From Synergistales bacterium (GTDB taxonomy: Bacteria; Synergistota; Synergistia; Synergistales; Aminithiophilaceae), in the NCBI GenBank assembly GCA_018433595.1, contig JAHDQY010000003.1, positions 124,001 to 188,000 of the forward strand: a DNA stretch of 64,000 nucleotides. Reading direction: 5' to 3'. Below, piece by piece: positions 15,604 through 23,032 of this stretch. The translations under genes were made by a program, and so were the position numbers. The notes under the pieces are model-generated. The model ran no database searches and was not told the origin of the DNA. It saw only the letters and a program-made list of their open reading frames with translations. Positions within the stretch are counted from its first letter, which is position 1. Each line of letters begins with the position of its first letter.

Positions 15604-17640
15604 ATGGTTATTCGCTTCATCCGCAAGCGGGACGGGCAGGAAGTCGATTTTGACGCCCGTAAGATCGAGGCGGCCGTCGAGAAGGCGGCCCGGGCCGTCG
15701 GCCGCGATGAGCCGGAGCAGATCGGCCGCGACGTTGCCCGCGGCGTCCTTGCCTATCTTCAGATCTTCTTCTCCCGCGAAGGAATCCCCACCGTCGAGCA
15801 GGTTCAGGACCTGGTCGAGAAGATCCTTCTCGAAAAAGGCTACGCCGATGTGGGCAAGGCCTACATCCTCTACCGCGAACAGCATGCCCGCATGCGGGAC
15901 ACGAGGCGTCTCGTCGGCGGCGCCGTCGACATGGTCAATCAGTACCTGGAGCGCCTCGACTGGAAGGTCAACGAGAACAGCAACATGAGCTACTCCCTTC
16001 AGGGGCTCAACAACTACATCGCCTCGGAGATCACCGCCCAGTACTGGCTTCAGGAGATCTACCCCCCGGCCGTGAAGGACGCCCACATCGCCGCCGATCT
16101 GCACCTCCACGACCTGAGCAATCTCTCCGTCTACTGCTGTGGCTGGGACATCCAGGATCTGCTCCGGTCGGGATTCACCGGCGTGGCCACCAAGACGGGC
16201 AGTCGTCCGCCCCGCCATTTCCGCACGGCTTTAGGCCAGATCGTCAACTTCTTCTACACCCTTCAGGGCGAGTCGGCGGGAGCCCAGGCCTTCGCCAACT
16301 TCGACACCTGCCTGGCTCCCTTCATCCGCTTCGACGGCCTGAGCTACCGCGATGTCAAGCAGTGTCTTCAGGAGTTCGTCTTCAATCTCAACGTGCCCAC
16401 TCGGGTCGGCTTTCAGACGCCCTTCACCAACATCACTCTTGACTTGATTCCCCCGGCGGGCATGGCCGGCATTCCGGCCGTCGTCGGCGGCCAGTCCATG
16501 GACTGCACTCTCGGCGATTTCCAGGCCGAGATGGACATGCTCAACCGCGCCTTCGCCGAGGTGATGCTCGAGGGCGACGCCAACGGCAAGGTCTTCGGCT
16601 TCCCCATTCCGACCTACAACGTCACCGAGGATTTCGACTGGGATAACCCCGTCCTCGACCCCGTCTGGGAGATGACGGCCAAGTACGGCATCCCCTACTT
16701 CGCCAACTTCATCCACTCCGACATGAGCCCCGACGACGCCCGGAGCATGTGCTGCCGTCTCCGCCTCGACAACCGGGAGCTCCGCAAGCGCGGCGGCGGG
16801 CTTTTCGGTTCCAACCCCATGACGGGTTCCATCGGCGTCGTGACGATCAATATGGCCCGCGTCGGTTTTCTGGCCCGGACGGAGAGCGAGTTTTTCGACC
16901 GGCTCTTTCACCTCATGGATCTGGCCAAGGAGAGCCTCGAGATCAAGCGCAAGGCTCTGGAAAAACTCACCGAGGCGGGCTTGTATCCCTACTCGCGGTT
17001 TTATCTCCGGGAGGTCAAAAAAGCCTCGGGGAGCTATTGGAACAATCACTTCAACACGATCGGCATCAACGGCATGAACGAGGCCCTGCTCAATTTCCAC
17101 GGCCACGATCTGACGGGCTCCGAGGGGATCGCCTTCGCCGCCAAGGTGATGCGCCACATGAGAGAGCGTCTCGCCGACTACCAGGAGGCCACGGGCAATC
17201 TCTACAACCTCGAGGCCACCCCGGCCGAGGGCGTCACCTACCGTTTCGCCCGGAAGGACAAGGAACTCTTCGGCGCCCGCATCATCTGCGCCAACCAGGA
17301 GAACTGGCTTCATGGCGCCGAACCCTACTACACCAACTCGTCCCAGCTCCCCGTCGGCTTCACCGACGACATCTTCGAGGCCCTCGGCCTTCAGGACGAG
17401 CTTCAGACGCTCTACACCGGCGGTACCGTCTTTCACGGCTTCCTCGGCGAGAGCCTTCCCGATGTGACGAGCGTCAAGAAGCTGGTCCGCCGCATCGCCA
17501 CCAGCTACCGCATGCCCTACTACACGATCACGCCCACCTTCAGCGTCTGTCCCGTCCACGGCTACATTCCGGGGGCCCACGAGTTCTGCCCCTACTGCGA
17601 CGCCGAGATGGGCTACGTCGAAGGAGAGGAGGCCCCTTGA
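15604..17640 (+). CDS. nrdD: Class III anaerobic ribonucleotide reductase, catalytic chain lacking the glycyl-radical segment
   Basis: This 678-aa chain reduces ribonucleotides to deoxyribonucleotides without oxygen. It has an N-terminal ATP-cone (about residues 1-90, VIRFIRKRDGQEVDFDARKI), the active-site cysteine region MCCRLRLDNRE (C383/C384), TRVGFQTPFTNITLD, and a C-terminal zinc site CPVHGY...FCPYC (C649, C662, C665). It then stops at residue 678 just where other NrdD chains continue into the R-V-x-G-Y/F glycyl-radical loop. That loop is encoded separately at 18364-18522. The ATG at 15604 follows AAAGGGG. NrdR boxes lie upstream and the gene overlaps nrdG by TTGA. Loss of the radical segment would be fatal unless the separate peptide replaces it. 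Confidence 0.95.
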   Translation: MVIRFIRKRDGQEVDFDARKIEAAVEKAARAVGRDEPEQIGRDVARGVLAYLQIFFSREGIPTVEQVQDLVEKILLEKGYADVGKAYILYREQHARMRDTRRLVGGAVDMVNQYLERLDWKVNENSNMSYSLQGLNNYIASEITAQYWLQEIYPPAVKDAHIAADLHLHDLSNLSVYCCGWDIQDLLRSGFTGVATKTGSRPPRHFRTALGQIVNFFYTLQGESAGAQAFANFDTCLAPFIRFDGLSYRDVKQCLQEFVFNLNVPTRVGFQTPFTNITLDLIPPAGMAGIPAVVGGQSMDCTLGDFQAEMDMLNRAFAEVMLEGDANGKVFGFPIPTYNVTEDFDWDNPVLDPVWEMTAKYGIPYFANFIHSDMSPDDARSMCCRLRLDNRELRKRGGGLFGSNPMTGSIGVVTINMARVGFLARTESEFFDRLFHLMDLAKESLEIKRKALEKLTEAGLYPYSRFYLREVKKASGSYWNNHFNTIGINGMNEALLNFHGHDLTGSEGIAFAAKVMRHMRERLADYQEATGNLYNLEATPAEGVTYRFARKDKELFGARIICANQENWLHGAEPYYTNSSQLPVGFTDDIFEALGLQDELQTLYTGGTVFHGFLGESLPDVTSVKKLVRRIATSYRMPYYTITPTFSVCPVHGYIPGAHEFCPYCDAEMGYVEGEEAP

Positions 17641-18326
17641 GGCTTGCCGGCCTGATCCGGACGAGCCTTCTCGACGATCCCGGCTATCTCTGCTGCGTCG
17701 CCTTCACGGCGGGCTGCAATCTTCGCTGCCCCTACTGCCACAACGCCGATCTCGTGGAGGTCTCTCCGGAGGAGGGCTTCCCCCTGGAGGCTCTCTGGGA
17801 TCACCTCGAATCGAGGCGGGGCAAGCTTGATGGCGTCACTGTCACCGGGGGAGAGCCGACCTTGCATCCCGACCTGGCCGACGTTTTGGCCGAGGCGAAA
17901 AGAAGGGGTTTCCGGACCAAGCTCGACACCAACGGCACGAGGCCGGAGGTGCTCATCGAACTGCTGCGCAAAAAACTCGTCGACCGCGTCGCCCTCGACG
18001 TCAAACTTCCCTTGGCGCGTTACGGCGAGCTGGGCGCCTCGCCGTCCCAGGCCGAGGCCGTCGGCAGAAGCCTCGGGCTGCTGCTGGAGGGATCGACGGA
18101 TGTGATCTTCCGCACCACCGTTGTCCCGGAGCTTCACGACGAGTCCGACCTGGAGGCCATAGGAAACCTTTGCCGAGGGGGGAGGCGCTTCGTCGTTCAG
18201 AACTTCCGCCCCGGTCAAACCCTTGACCCTTCCTACGGTGAAAGATCCCCCTTCCCCCCGTCAAGGCTGGAAGGTTTTCGGAAAATCCTTGAGGCCCTGG
18301 GTCTCGACGTGGAGGTTCGCCCTTGA
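17637..18326 (+). CDS. nrdG: Anaerobic ribonucleotide reductase activating enzyme (radical SAM)
   Basis: This 229-aa radical SAM protein uses S-adenosylmethionine and a [4Fe-4S] cluster to create the glycyl radical on the reductase. The cluster motif is CNLRCPYC (C27-x3-C31-x2-C34), followed by VTVTGGEPTLHPDL (SAM-binding GGE) and LDTNGTRPEVL. The start is a TTG at 17637 with GGAGG 5-6 bases before it; its TTGA overlaps the nrdD stop, implying coupled translation. It is unusual that its gene sits between the two pieces of its substrate protein: nrdD before it and the glycyl-radical peptide 37 bases after it. The length and sequence fit the NrdG2-like group. Confidence 0.92.
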   Translation: MRLAGLIRTSLLDDPGYLCCVAFTAGCNLRCPYCHNADLVEVSPEEGFPLEALWDHLESRRGKLDGVTVTGGEPTLHPDLADVLAEAKRRGFRTKLDTNGTRPEVLIELLRKKLVDRVALDVKLPLARYGELGASPSQAEAVGRSLGLLLEGSTDVIFRTTVVPELHDESDLEAIGNLCRGGRRFVVQNFRPGQTLDPSYGERSPFPPSRLEGFRKILEALGLDVEVRP

Positions 18327-18363
18327 GAGGTCCGGCTTCGGCCGGGAAAGGAGCAGGCACCCG

Positions 18364-18522
18364 ATGGAAAACCGCAGGAGAACCCGCTGTGAAGTCTACT
18401 CTCGCGTCGTCGGCTTTCTCACCCCCGTCTCGCAGTGGAACAAAGGCAAACGGGAGGAGTTCCGTGATCGCCGCACCTTTGACCGAGTCCTCGAAAGGGC
18501 GGATAAGACGCTTCAGCGCTGA
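18364..18522 (+). CDS. Stand-alone glycyl-radical peptide of NrdD
   Basis: This 52-aa peptide is the missing C-terminus of the anaerobic ribonucleotide reductase. It contains CEVYSRVVGFLTPVSQWN followed by KGKREEFRDR, the glycyl-radical loop (R-V-x-G-[YF]-x-x-P-x-x-x-W-N-x-G-K) that ends normal NrdD chains; Gly17 is the predicted radical site. The ATG at 18364 has AAAGGAG 10 bases before it and a strong terminator follows directly. It is separated from nrdD by the whole nrdG gene, so no frameshift can join them. It probably docks into NrdD as an autonomous radical domain, similar in principle to GrcA (YfiD) for pyruvate formate-lyase. Whether the two parts assemble needs experiment. Confidence 0.9.
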   Translation: MENRRRTRCEVYSRVVGFLTPVSQWNKGKREEFRDRRTFDRVLERADKTLQR

Positions 18523-18551
18523 AAAAGAGGCCCCCACGCGGGGCCTCTTTT
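18523..18551 (+). terminator. Intrinsic terminator of the nrdDG operon
   Basis: AAAGAGGCCCC (18524-18534) pairs with GGGGCCTCTTT (18540-18550) around a 5-base loop, followed by TTTT. It begins directly at the stop of the glycyl-radical peptide. Confidence 0.85.
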
Positions 18552-18573
18552 CCGACGATCTCGGTACCGGTCG

Positions 18574-18783
18574 CTAATCGACGGCGATCATGACATTGGA
18601 GGCCTTGATCACCGCATGGACTTCCTTGCCCACTTTCAGTCCCAGCCTTTCGGCGGAATCCTTGGTGATCATGGAGACGATTTCCTCTCCGCTCGGAAGT
18701 TCCACGACGATCTCCGTGTTCACGGTGCCCGTCGTCACGGCCTTCACTTTCCCCTTGAGCACGTTGCGCGCGCTGAGTTTCAA
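18574..18783 (-). CDS. Molbindin (Mop/TOBE-domain molybdate-binding protein)
   Basis: This 69-aa single TOBE domain has the typical start MKLSARNVLKGKV, then VNTEIVVELPSGEEIVSMIT and VIKASNVMIAVD. Molbindins assemble into hexamers that store or buffer molybdate or tungstate in the cytoplasm. The frame opens at GTG 18792, but the ribosome site AAGGGGG abuts that codon; the TTG at 18783, about 9 bases downstream, gives the canonical N-terminus and length. It is divergent from modABC, next to the modA operator, as expected for a molybdate homeostasis gene. Confidence 0.9.
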   Translation of the reverse strand: MKLSARNVLKGKVKAVTTGTVNTEIVVELPSGEEIVSMITKDSAERLGLKVGKEVHAVIKASNVMIAVD

Positions 18784-18899
18784 AGAACCCACCCCCTTTT
18801 TGTAGGCCCCGTAAGATTGTTCAGACTCTTTTGTGGCTCTATTTTAACACACCGCTGCCCTGACGGCTAAGCAAGTCACGTTTTAAAGCGGTGTCGCCG

Positions 18900-18946
18900 G
18901 GGATTGTTGCAACGACGTTGCAGCAATCCCGCTGCCAAGGTATAAT
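18900..18946 (+). promoter_or_regulatory. modABC promoter with overlapping 31-nt operator
   Basis: TTGCAG (18918-18923) and a perfect TATAAT (18941-18946) are 17 bases apart. A 31-nt palindrome (18900-18930; GGGATTG-x-TGCAACG-x-CGTTGCA-x-CAATCCC) covers the -35 box, with only one mismatched pair. This layout fits a repressor that blocks RNA polymerase when molybdate or tungstate is plentiful. The inner TGCAAC-N3-GTTGCA also occurs at 12368-12384 before mop. Confidence 0.8.
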
Positions 18947-19064
18947 GCATTCTGCAAGACGCTGGGTCAAAGGCCGGGAATTTTTGTGGCCGCTTCGGGT
19001 GCCCGGAAGAGCTTTTTATTTTAAGAGATTTATTCATAAAACCAGTTAAAGGGGAGATTCTGTC

Positions 19065-19889
19065 GTGAGAGTGTTCAAAGGTATCGCCCGTTCCCTTGCG
19101 CTTCTTCTGGTGTCTGGAGCGTTCCTTGTCATCCCGGCGGCGGGTTTCGCAGAGACGGAGCTGTCCGTCTTCGCCGCGGCTTCTCTGACGGAGTCCATGA
19201 ACAGGGTGGCCGACGCGTACAGGAAGGTCGCCCCCGACGTGAAACTGATCATCAACTTCGACTCCAGCGGGACCTTGAAGACGCAGATCACCGAGGGCGC
19301 GGAGTGCGATCTTTTCATCTCGGCGGGCCAGAAGCAGATGAATCAGATCGACATCGAGGCCGATCCGAAACTGAACGAGAAGAAGCTCGATTTCGTCATG
19401 AAGGGCACCCGGTTCAACATCGTCTCCAACAAGGTGGTCATGGTCGTTCCCAAAGGACGCAACCCGAAGGGCATCGACGATTTCAAGGACGTGGTGACCG
19501 ATAAGGTTTCCCTGGTGGCCCTGGGCAACTCGGACGTCCCTGTAGGACAGTACTCCGAGGAGATCTACGGGAACCTCGGCCTTTGGGACAAGCTCAAGGA
19601 ACTGAACCGCGTCACCTACTGCAACAACGTCAAGGAGGTCGTCTCCCAGGTTGCCGCCGGTGCGGTGGATTGCGGAGTCGTGTACGGCACCGACGCCGCC
19701 GCTGCCGCCGATTCGGTGGAGGTCGTGGCGAAGGCTCCCGAGGGCTCCCATAAGCCTATCGTCTACCCTGCCGCGGTCATGAAGGACGCCCCCCATCCCG
19801 AGGAAGCTAAGGCCTTTGCGGAGTTTCTCCAGAGCGAGGAGTGCGGCGGGATTTTCGAGAGCTTCGGCTTCGCCAGCCCGGGAAAGTAG
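19065..19889 (+). CDS. modA: Molybdate/tungstate ABC transporter, substrate-binding protein
   Basis: This 274-aa protein has a signal peptide (basic MRVFKGIARS, hydrophobic stretch to about residue 28, cleavage near AGFA-E) and a mature ModA fold: LSVFAAASLTESMNRVADAY, NFDSSGTLKTQI (oxyanion-binding serine), ECDLFISAG, LVALGNSDVPVGQY and VDCGVVYGTDA. It captures molybdate or tungstate outside the cytoplasmic membrane. The GTG start follows AAAGGGGAG. Transcription starts about 112 bases upstream from the 18918-18946 promoter. It is the first gene of modABC. Which oxyanion it prefers cannot be told; the AOR gene nearby makes tungstate a real possibility. Confidence 0.94.
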   Translation: MRVFKGIARSLALLLVSGAFLVIPAAGFAETELSVFAAASLTESMNRVADAYRKVAPDVKLIINFDSSGTLKTQITEGAECDLFISAGQKQMNQIDIEADPKLNEKKLDFVMKGTRFNIVSNKVVMVVPKGRNPKGIDDFKDVVTDKVSLVALGNSDVPVGQYSEEIYGNLGLWDKLKELNRVTYCNNVKEVVSQVAAGAVDCGVVYGTDAAAAADSVEVVAKAPEGSHKPIVYPAAVMKDAPHPEEAKAFAEFLQSEECGGIFESFGFASPGK

Positions 19890-19937
19890 CTTTCTTCGGC
19901 CTCTTCGGCCTGGGCCGGAGGCGGGCCTTAGTTAGAA

Positions 19938-20639
19938 ATGGATTATTTCCCCCTATACAACTCTCTGAGGGTGGCGGTGATTTCGACTTTCATCACCTTT
20001 TTTACCGGAATCGCCGCCGCCTACTATATCGCCAAGACCCCCCGCCTCGTGAAAGGGTTTCTCGACAGCCTTCTGACCCTGCCCATGGTGCTTCCTCCCA
20101 CGGTGGTCGGCTTTTTCCTGCTCAAGACCGTCGGGCCGTTGGGCCCCATAGGCGCTCCGGTGAAGGAGCTCTTCGGTCTCAGGCTGGTCATGGTCTGGTA
20201 CTCCGCCATTTTCGCCACCACCATCGTCACTTTTCCCCTCATGTACCGCACCGTCCGGGGGGCCTTCGAGGCCTTCGACGAGACCCTCATCTTCTCCGGC
20301 CAGACGCTGGGACTTTCCGACTCCTTCCTCTTCTGGCGCGTCATGCTGCCTAACTGCAAGCAGGGCATCCTGGCCGGAACGGTGCTGGCCTTCGCGCGCG
20401 CCCTGGGGGAGTACGGGGCGACCACCATGGTGACGGGCTATATCCCGAAGCGAACCGCCACCATCTCCACGACGGTCTACCAGCTCTGGCGGGAGGGGAA
20501 CGACGCCCTGGCCTATAAGTGGGTGGCGATCAACCTGGTCATTTCTGCGGTGGTGCTCATCGCCGTGAACATGCTTGAAAGCCGCTACAGACAGCCCAAG
20601 GGCGTCGCCCGGGACGCTCTTCAGGACGAAGAGGCCTGA
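19938..20639 (+). CDS. modB: Molybdate/tungstate ABC transporter, permease
   Basis: This 233-aa permease has five to six spans and the ABC-permease EAA loop, FARALGEYGATTMVTG (E-A-A-x3-G-type, ALGEYG is characteristic of ModB/CysT). Near the N-terminus it has TLPMVLPPTVVGFFLL, another ModB signature. It forms the membrane channel for the oxyanion with ModC. The gene starts 48 bases after modA; the only purine-rich ribosome site (GGAGG) is rather far from the ATG, so translation may be weak or coupled. Confidence 0.94.
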   Translation: MDYFPLYNSLRVAVISTFITFFTGIAAAYYIAKTPRLVKGFLDSLLTLPMVLPPTVVGFFLLKTVGPLGPIGAPVKELFGLRLVMVWYSAIFATTIVTFPLMYRTVRGAFEAFDETLIFSGQTLGLSDSFLFWRVMLPNCKQGILAGTVLAFARALGEYGATTMVTGYIPKRTATISTTVYQLWREGNDALAYKWVAINLVISAVVLIAVNMLESRYRQPKGVARDALQDEEA

Positions 20640-20651
20640 GGAGGCGGCGAC

Positions 20652-21713
20652 GTGGCGCTCTCTGTCGATATCAGAAAAAAGATGGGAGAGTTTCTCCTGG
20701 ACGTGCGCTTCGAGGCGGAGGATGAAGCCCTGGCTCTTCTGGGCTCCTCCGGCTGCGGCAAGAGCGTGACCCTCAGGTGTATCGCGGGCGTCCTCCGACC
20801 TGACGAAGGGCGGATCGTCCTTGACGGTCGGACTCTCTTCGATTCCGAGGCGGGCGTCAACCTCCCTCCCCAACAGCGGAGCGTGGGGATGCTCTTTCAG
20901 AATTATGCCCTCTTCCCCAACATGACCGTGGAGAGGAATATCCTCTCCGTGCTGAAAAAGGAACGGAAAGTCCGGCGGAGGGAACGCCTGGAGGCCCTGT
21001 TGGACCGGTTCTATCTCCGGGGGCTGGAGGCCCACTACCCCTCGCAGCTCTCGGGAGGCCAGCAGCAGCGGGTTGCGCTGGCGCGCATCCTTGCCAGCGG
21101 GCCCTCGCTCATCATGCTGGATGAACCTCTCTCCGCCTTGGACAGCTACCTCCGATGGCAGCTTGAAATGGAACTGGTGCGGCTCCTGGAGAGTTTCGAG
21201 GGAACGACCCTCTATGTCTCCCACAATCGGAACGAGGTGTACCGCCTGTGCAGTAGGGTCTGCGTCATTCACCGGGGACGTTCCGAACCGGTCCGCGATA
21301 TGGGGACCCTCTTCAAGGAACCCCGGACTTTGGCGTCGGCGCTTCTTTCGGGGTGCAAGAATTATTCCCGCATCGAGCGGAAGGGGGAGCGGTCCGTTTT
21401 CGCGCTGGATTGGGGTGTCCGCCTGACCTGCGGTGAAAGAGTTCCCGAGGATGCCCGATACGTCGGCGTCCGGGCTCACTACCTGATCCTCTGTGACGGG
21501 CCGGGAGAGAACGTCCTCTCCTGTACGGTGCTCCGGGTGATTGAGGATGCCTTTTCAACCATCGTCATGATCCTGCCGGAGACGACCGTCCCCGGCAGGG
21601 GTGAAGCAGGTATCCGTATGGAGCTTCCGAAGGAAGAGGCGGCAACGATTCGAGAGGGGGAAAAGATCTTTGTCAGGATTCAGCCTGAGGATGTCATGCC
21701 GCTGCGAAGGTAG
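20652..21713 (+). CDS. modC: Molybdate/tungstate ABC transporter, ATP-binding protein
   Basis: This 353-aa ATPase has Walker A GSSGCGKS (residues 31-38), Q-loop FQNYALFP, signature LSGGQQQR (133-140), Walker B LIMLDEP (153-159) and a switch histidine in LYVSHNR. A C-terminal regulatory part of about 130 residues follows, including VRAHYLIL and RIQPEDVMPL, similar to the TOBE-containing tail of ModC that senses oxyanion. It drives ModB. GAGGAGG precedes the GTG start and the gene is 12 bases after modB. Confidence 0.94.
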   Translation: MALSVDIRKKMGEFLLDVRFEAEDEALALLGSSGCGKSVTLRCIAGVLRPDEGRIVLDGRTLFDSEAGVNLPPQQRSVGMLFQNYALFPNMTVERNILSVLKKERKVRRRERLEALLDRFYLRGLEAHYPSQLSGGQQQRVALARILASGPSLIMLDEPLSALDSYLRWQLEMELVRLLESFEGTTLYVSHNRNEVYRLCSRVCVIHRGRSEPVRDMGTLFKEPRTLASALLSGCKNYSRIERKGERSVFALDWGVRLTCGERVPEDARYVGVRAHYLILCDGPGENVLSCTVLRVIEDAFSTIVMILPETTVPGRGEAGIRMELPKEEAATIREGEKIFVRIQPEDVMPLRR

Positions 21714-21724
21714 ATCCGGATAGG

Positions 21725-21747
21725 GGGCCGTCGTCGCGACGGCCCTT
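21725..21747 (+). terminator. Hairpin after modC
   Basis: GGGCCGTCG (21725-21733) pairs with CGACGGCCC (21737-21745) around TCG, 12 bases after the modC stop. The tail TTCCTGTT has few T, so termination may be inefficient. Confidence 0.6.
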
Positions 21748-21950
21748 CCTGTTGGGTGAGCAAGACCGGTTTTTGTGGAGGCTGAATTCGGATTCGGCCC
21801 GGCCGTTGCACTCGGAGCGTCAATCCGCGATGATCTGAGAAGGCGAAAGTTTTTGGAGTCCCGCCTGACGGCTTCCTGTATGAGCTTCCCGGTTTCCGGC
21901 AAGCGGAAGGGGCATGCGTCCGAAGAAAATAAAAGGAGGAGGGAGGTTCC

Positions 21951-22331
21951 ATGAAGAAAAAGAAGCTCGGCATCGCCTTGGCCCTGGCCCTGATCCTTCT
22001 GGCTCTGGCACTTTCTCAGGGGGTTCGCCGCGACGAAGAAGTGCGCCTCGCCGTGACCGGCGGGGAACCCGTCGTCTATCGCTGCAGCAACGGTGACCGC
22101 CTTGCGGCGCGTTACTACGGCCTCTCCGACGGCAGCCTTCACTTCGTCAAGGTCCTTTTCCCCGACGGCAGGGAGTTCACGTTGCCTCAGGTTCTTTCGG
22201 CGTCGGGGGCCCGTTACACCGACGATGCCGAGCTGGTCTGGTGGGTCAAGGGAGAGCGCGTCTATGTCGAGAAGCGCGATGAGTCGGGGGGATGGCGGCC
22301 GTTTTACGAGGAGTGTCGTCTTGAGCCCTGA
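21951..22331 (+). CDS. MliC-like lysozyme inhibitor domain protein
   Basis: This 126-aa protein starts with a hydrophobic export segment (KKKKLGIALALALILLALAL; no clear lipobox cysteine) and then an MliC/PliC-type beta domain: VYRCSNGDRLAARYYG, FPDGREFTLPQVLSASGARYTD, ELVWWVKGERVYVE. Proteins of this family inhibit c-type lysozyme in the cell envelope. GGAGGAGGGAGG precedes the ATG. It stands alone between modC and the DUF6305 gene. Family similarity is clear, inhibitor activity is inferred. The N-terminus may act as a membrane anchor rather than a cleaved signal. Confidence 0.8.
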   Translation: MKKKKLGIALALALILLALALSQGVRRDEEVRLAVTGGEPVVYRCSNGDRLAARYYGLSDGSLHFVKVLFPDGREFTLPQVLSASGARYTDDAELVWWVKGERVYVEKRDESGGWRPFYEECRLEP

Positions 22332-22468
22332 GTGCTGCCGTGGGGAGGTTGATTTCTGTCATTGTTTTAAAAGATAAATAAGATAAGAACTATAGAATTT
22401 CTGACGGAATCAGGGAGAATGGACCTCATCACCTTGCTGCAAGATCACGGTGAAGGAGGTCCTTTTTC

Positions 22469-23020
22469 ATGAAACGACTGTTCCGAGCGTTCCTCGTCTC
22501 TCTGCTTCTTTCCGCTGCCTTCTCCGGCGCCGCTTCGGCCGCCGCCGTGGCCCTCACCTCCGTCGGCCAGAGCCCGGACGCCATGATGGTCCGTGTCGTC
22601 TTCCGCAAGCTTGCCGTCGATGTCGATTACGACGCTCTCATGAGATCCGATGCCCTGCCGGGGCACAGGGTTCTCGTCGCCGTCGTCGGCGGCAGCTCCA
22701 AGGGGTTAGGTGCCGCCGGGATCAACCAGGATCAGGAGAAGGCCCGGTCCGTCGATCTCGTCGAAAAGGCCCGGGAGCAGGGAATCAAGGTTCTGGTGAT
22801 GCATGTCGGCGGCGAGGGACGTCGAGGGACCCTCTCCGACCTCTTCATCGAGGCCGTCGTTCCCCTCGCCGATCACCTCATCCTCGTCGAGGGAGCCGAC
22901 AAGGACGGTCTCTTCACGCGCCTCATCGAGGGGAAGGGCATCGCCGTCGACACGGCGCCGACGGTCCGCGATACCGACGTGCCGCTTCGCGGTGTCCTGG
23001 CCCGGTGGGGCCTGCTCTAG
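22469..23020 (+). CDS. Exported DUF6305-type protein next to a TRAP permease
   Basis: This 183-aa protein has a signal peptide (MKRLFRAFLVSLLLSAAFSGAASA). The mature part has a Rossmann-like pattern (HRVLVAVVGGSSKGLGAAGINQ, GIKVLVMHVGGEGRRGTLSDL) and I take it to be of the DUF6305 family. GAAGGAGG precedes the ATG. It lies 12 bases before a large TRAP-type permease that has no usual binding protein or small permease beside it, so it may be the extracytoplasmic partner. The upstream 137 bases are AT-rich and probably hold the promoter, but no single box pair stands out. Confidence 0.75.
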   Translation: MKRLFRAFLVSLLLSAAFSGAASAAAVALTSVGQSPDAMMVRVVFRKLAVDVDYDALMRSDALPGHRVLVAVVGGSSKGLGAAGINQDQEKARSVDLVEKAREQGIKVLVMHVGGEGRRGTLSDLFIEAVVPLADHLILVEGADKDGLFTRLIEGKGIAVDTAPTVRDTDVPLRGVLARWGLL

Positions 23021-23032
23021 CCGGAGCTGGCC

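Noticed and set aside
18953-19064. A hairpin CCGGG/CCCGG with a T-rich tail in the modA leader as a terminator.
   Set aside because: The T run is offset by six bases from a weak stem; too poor to call.
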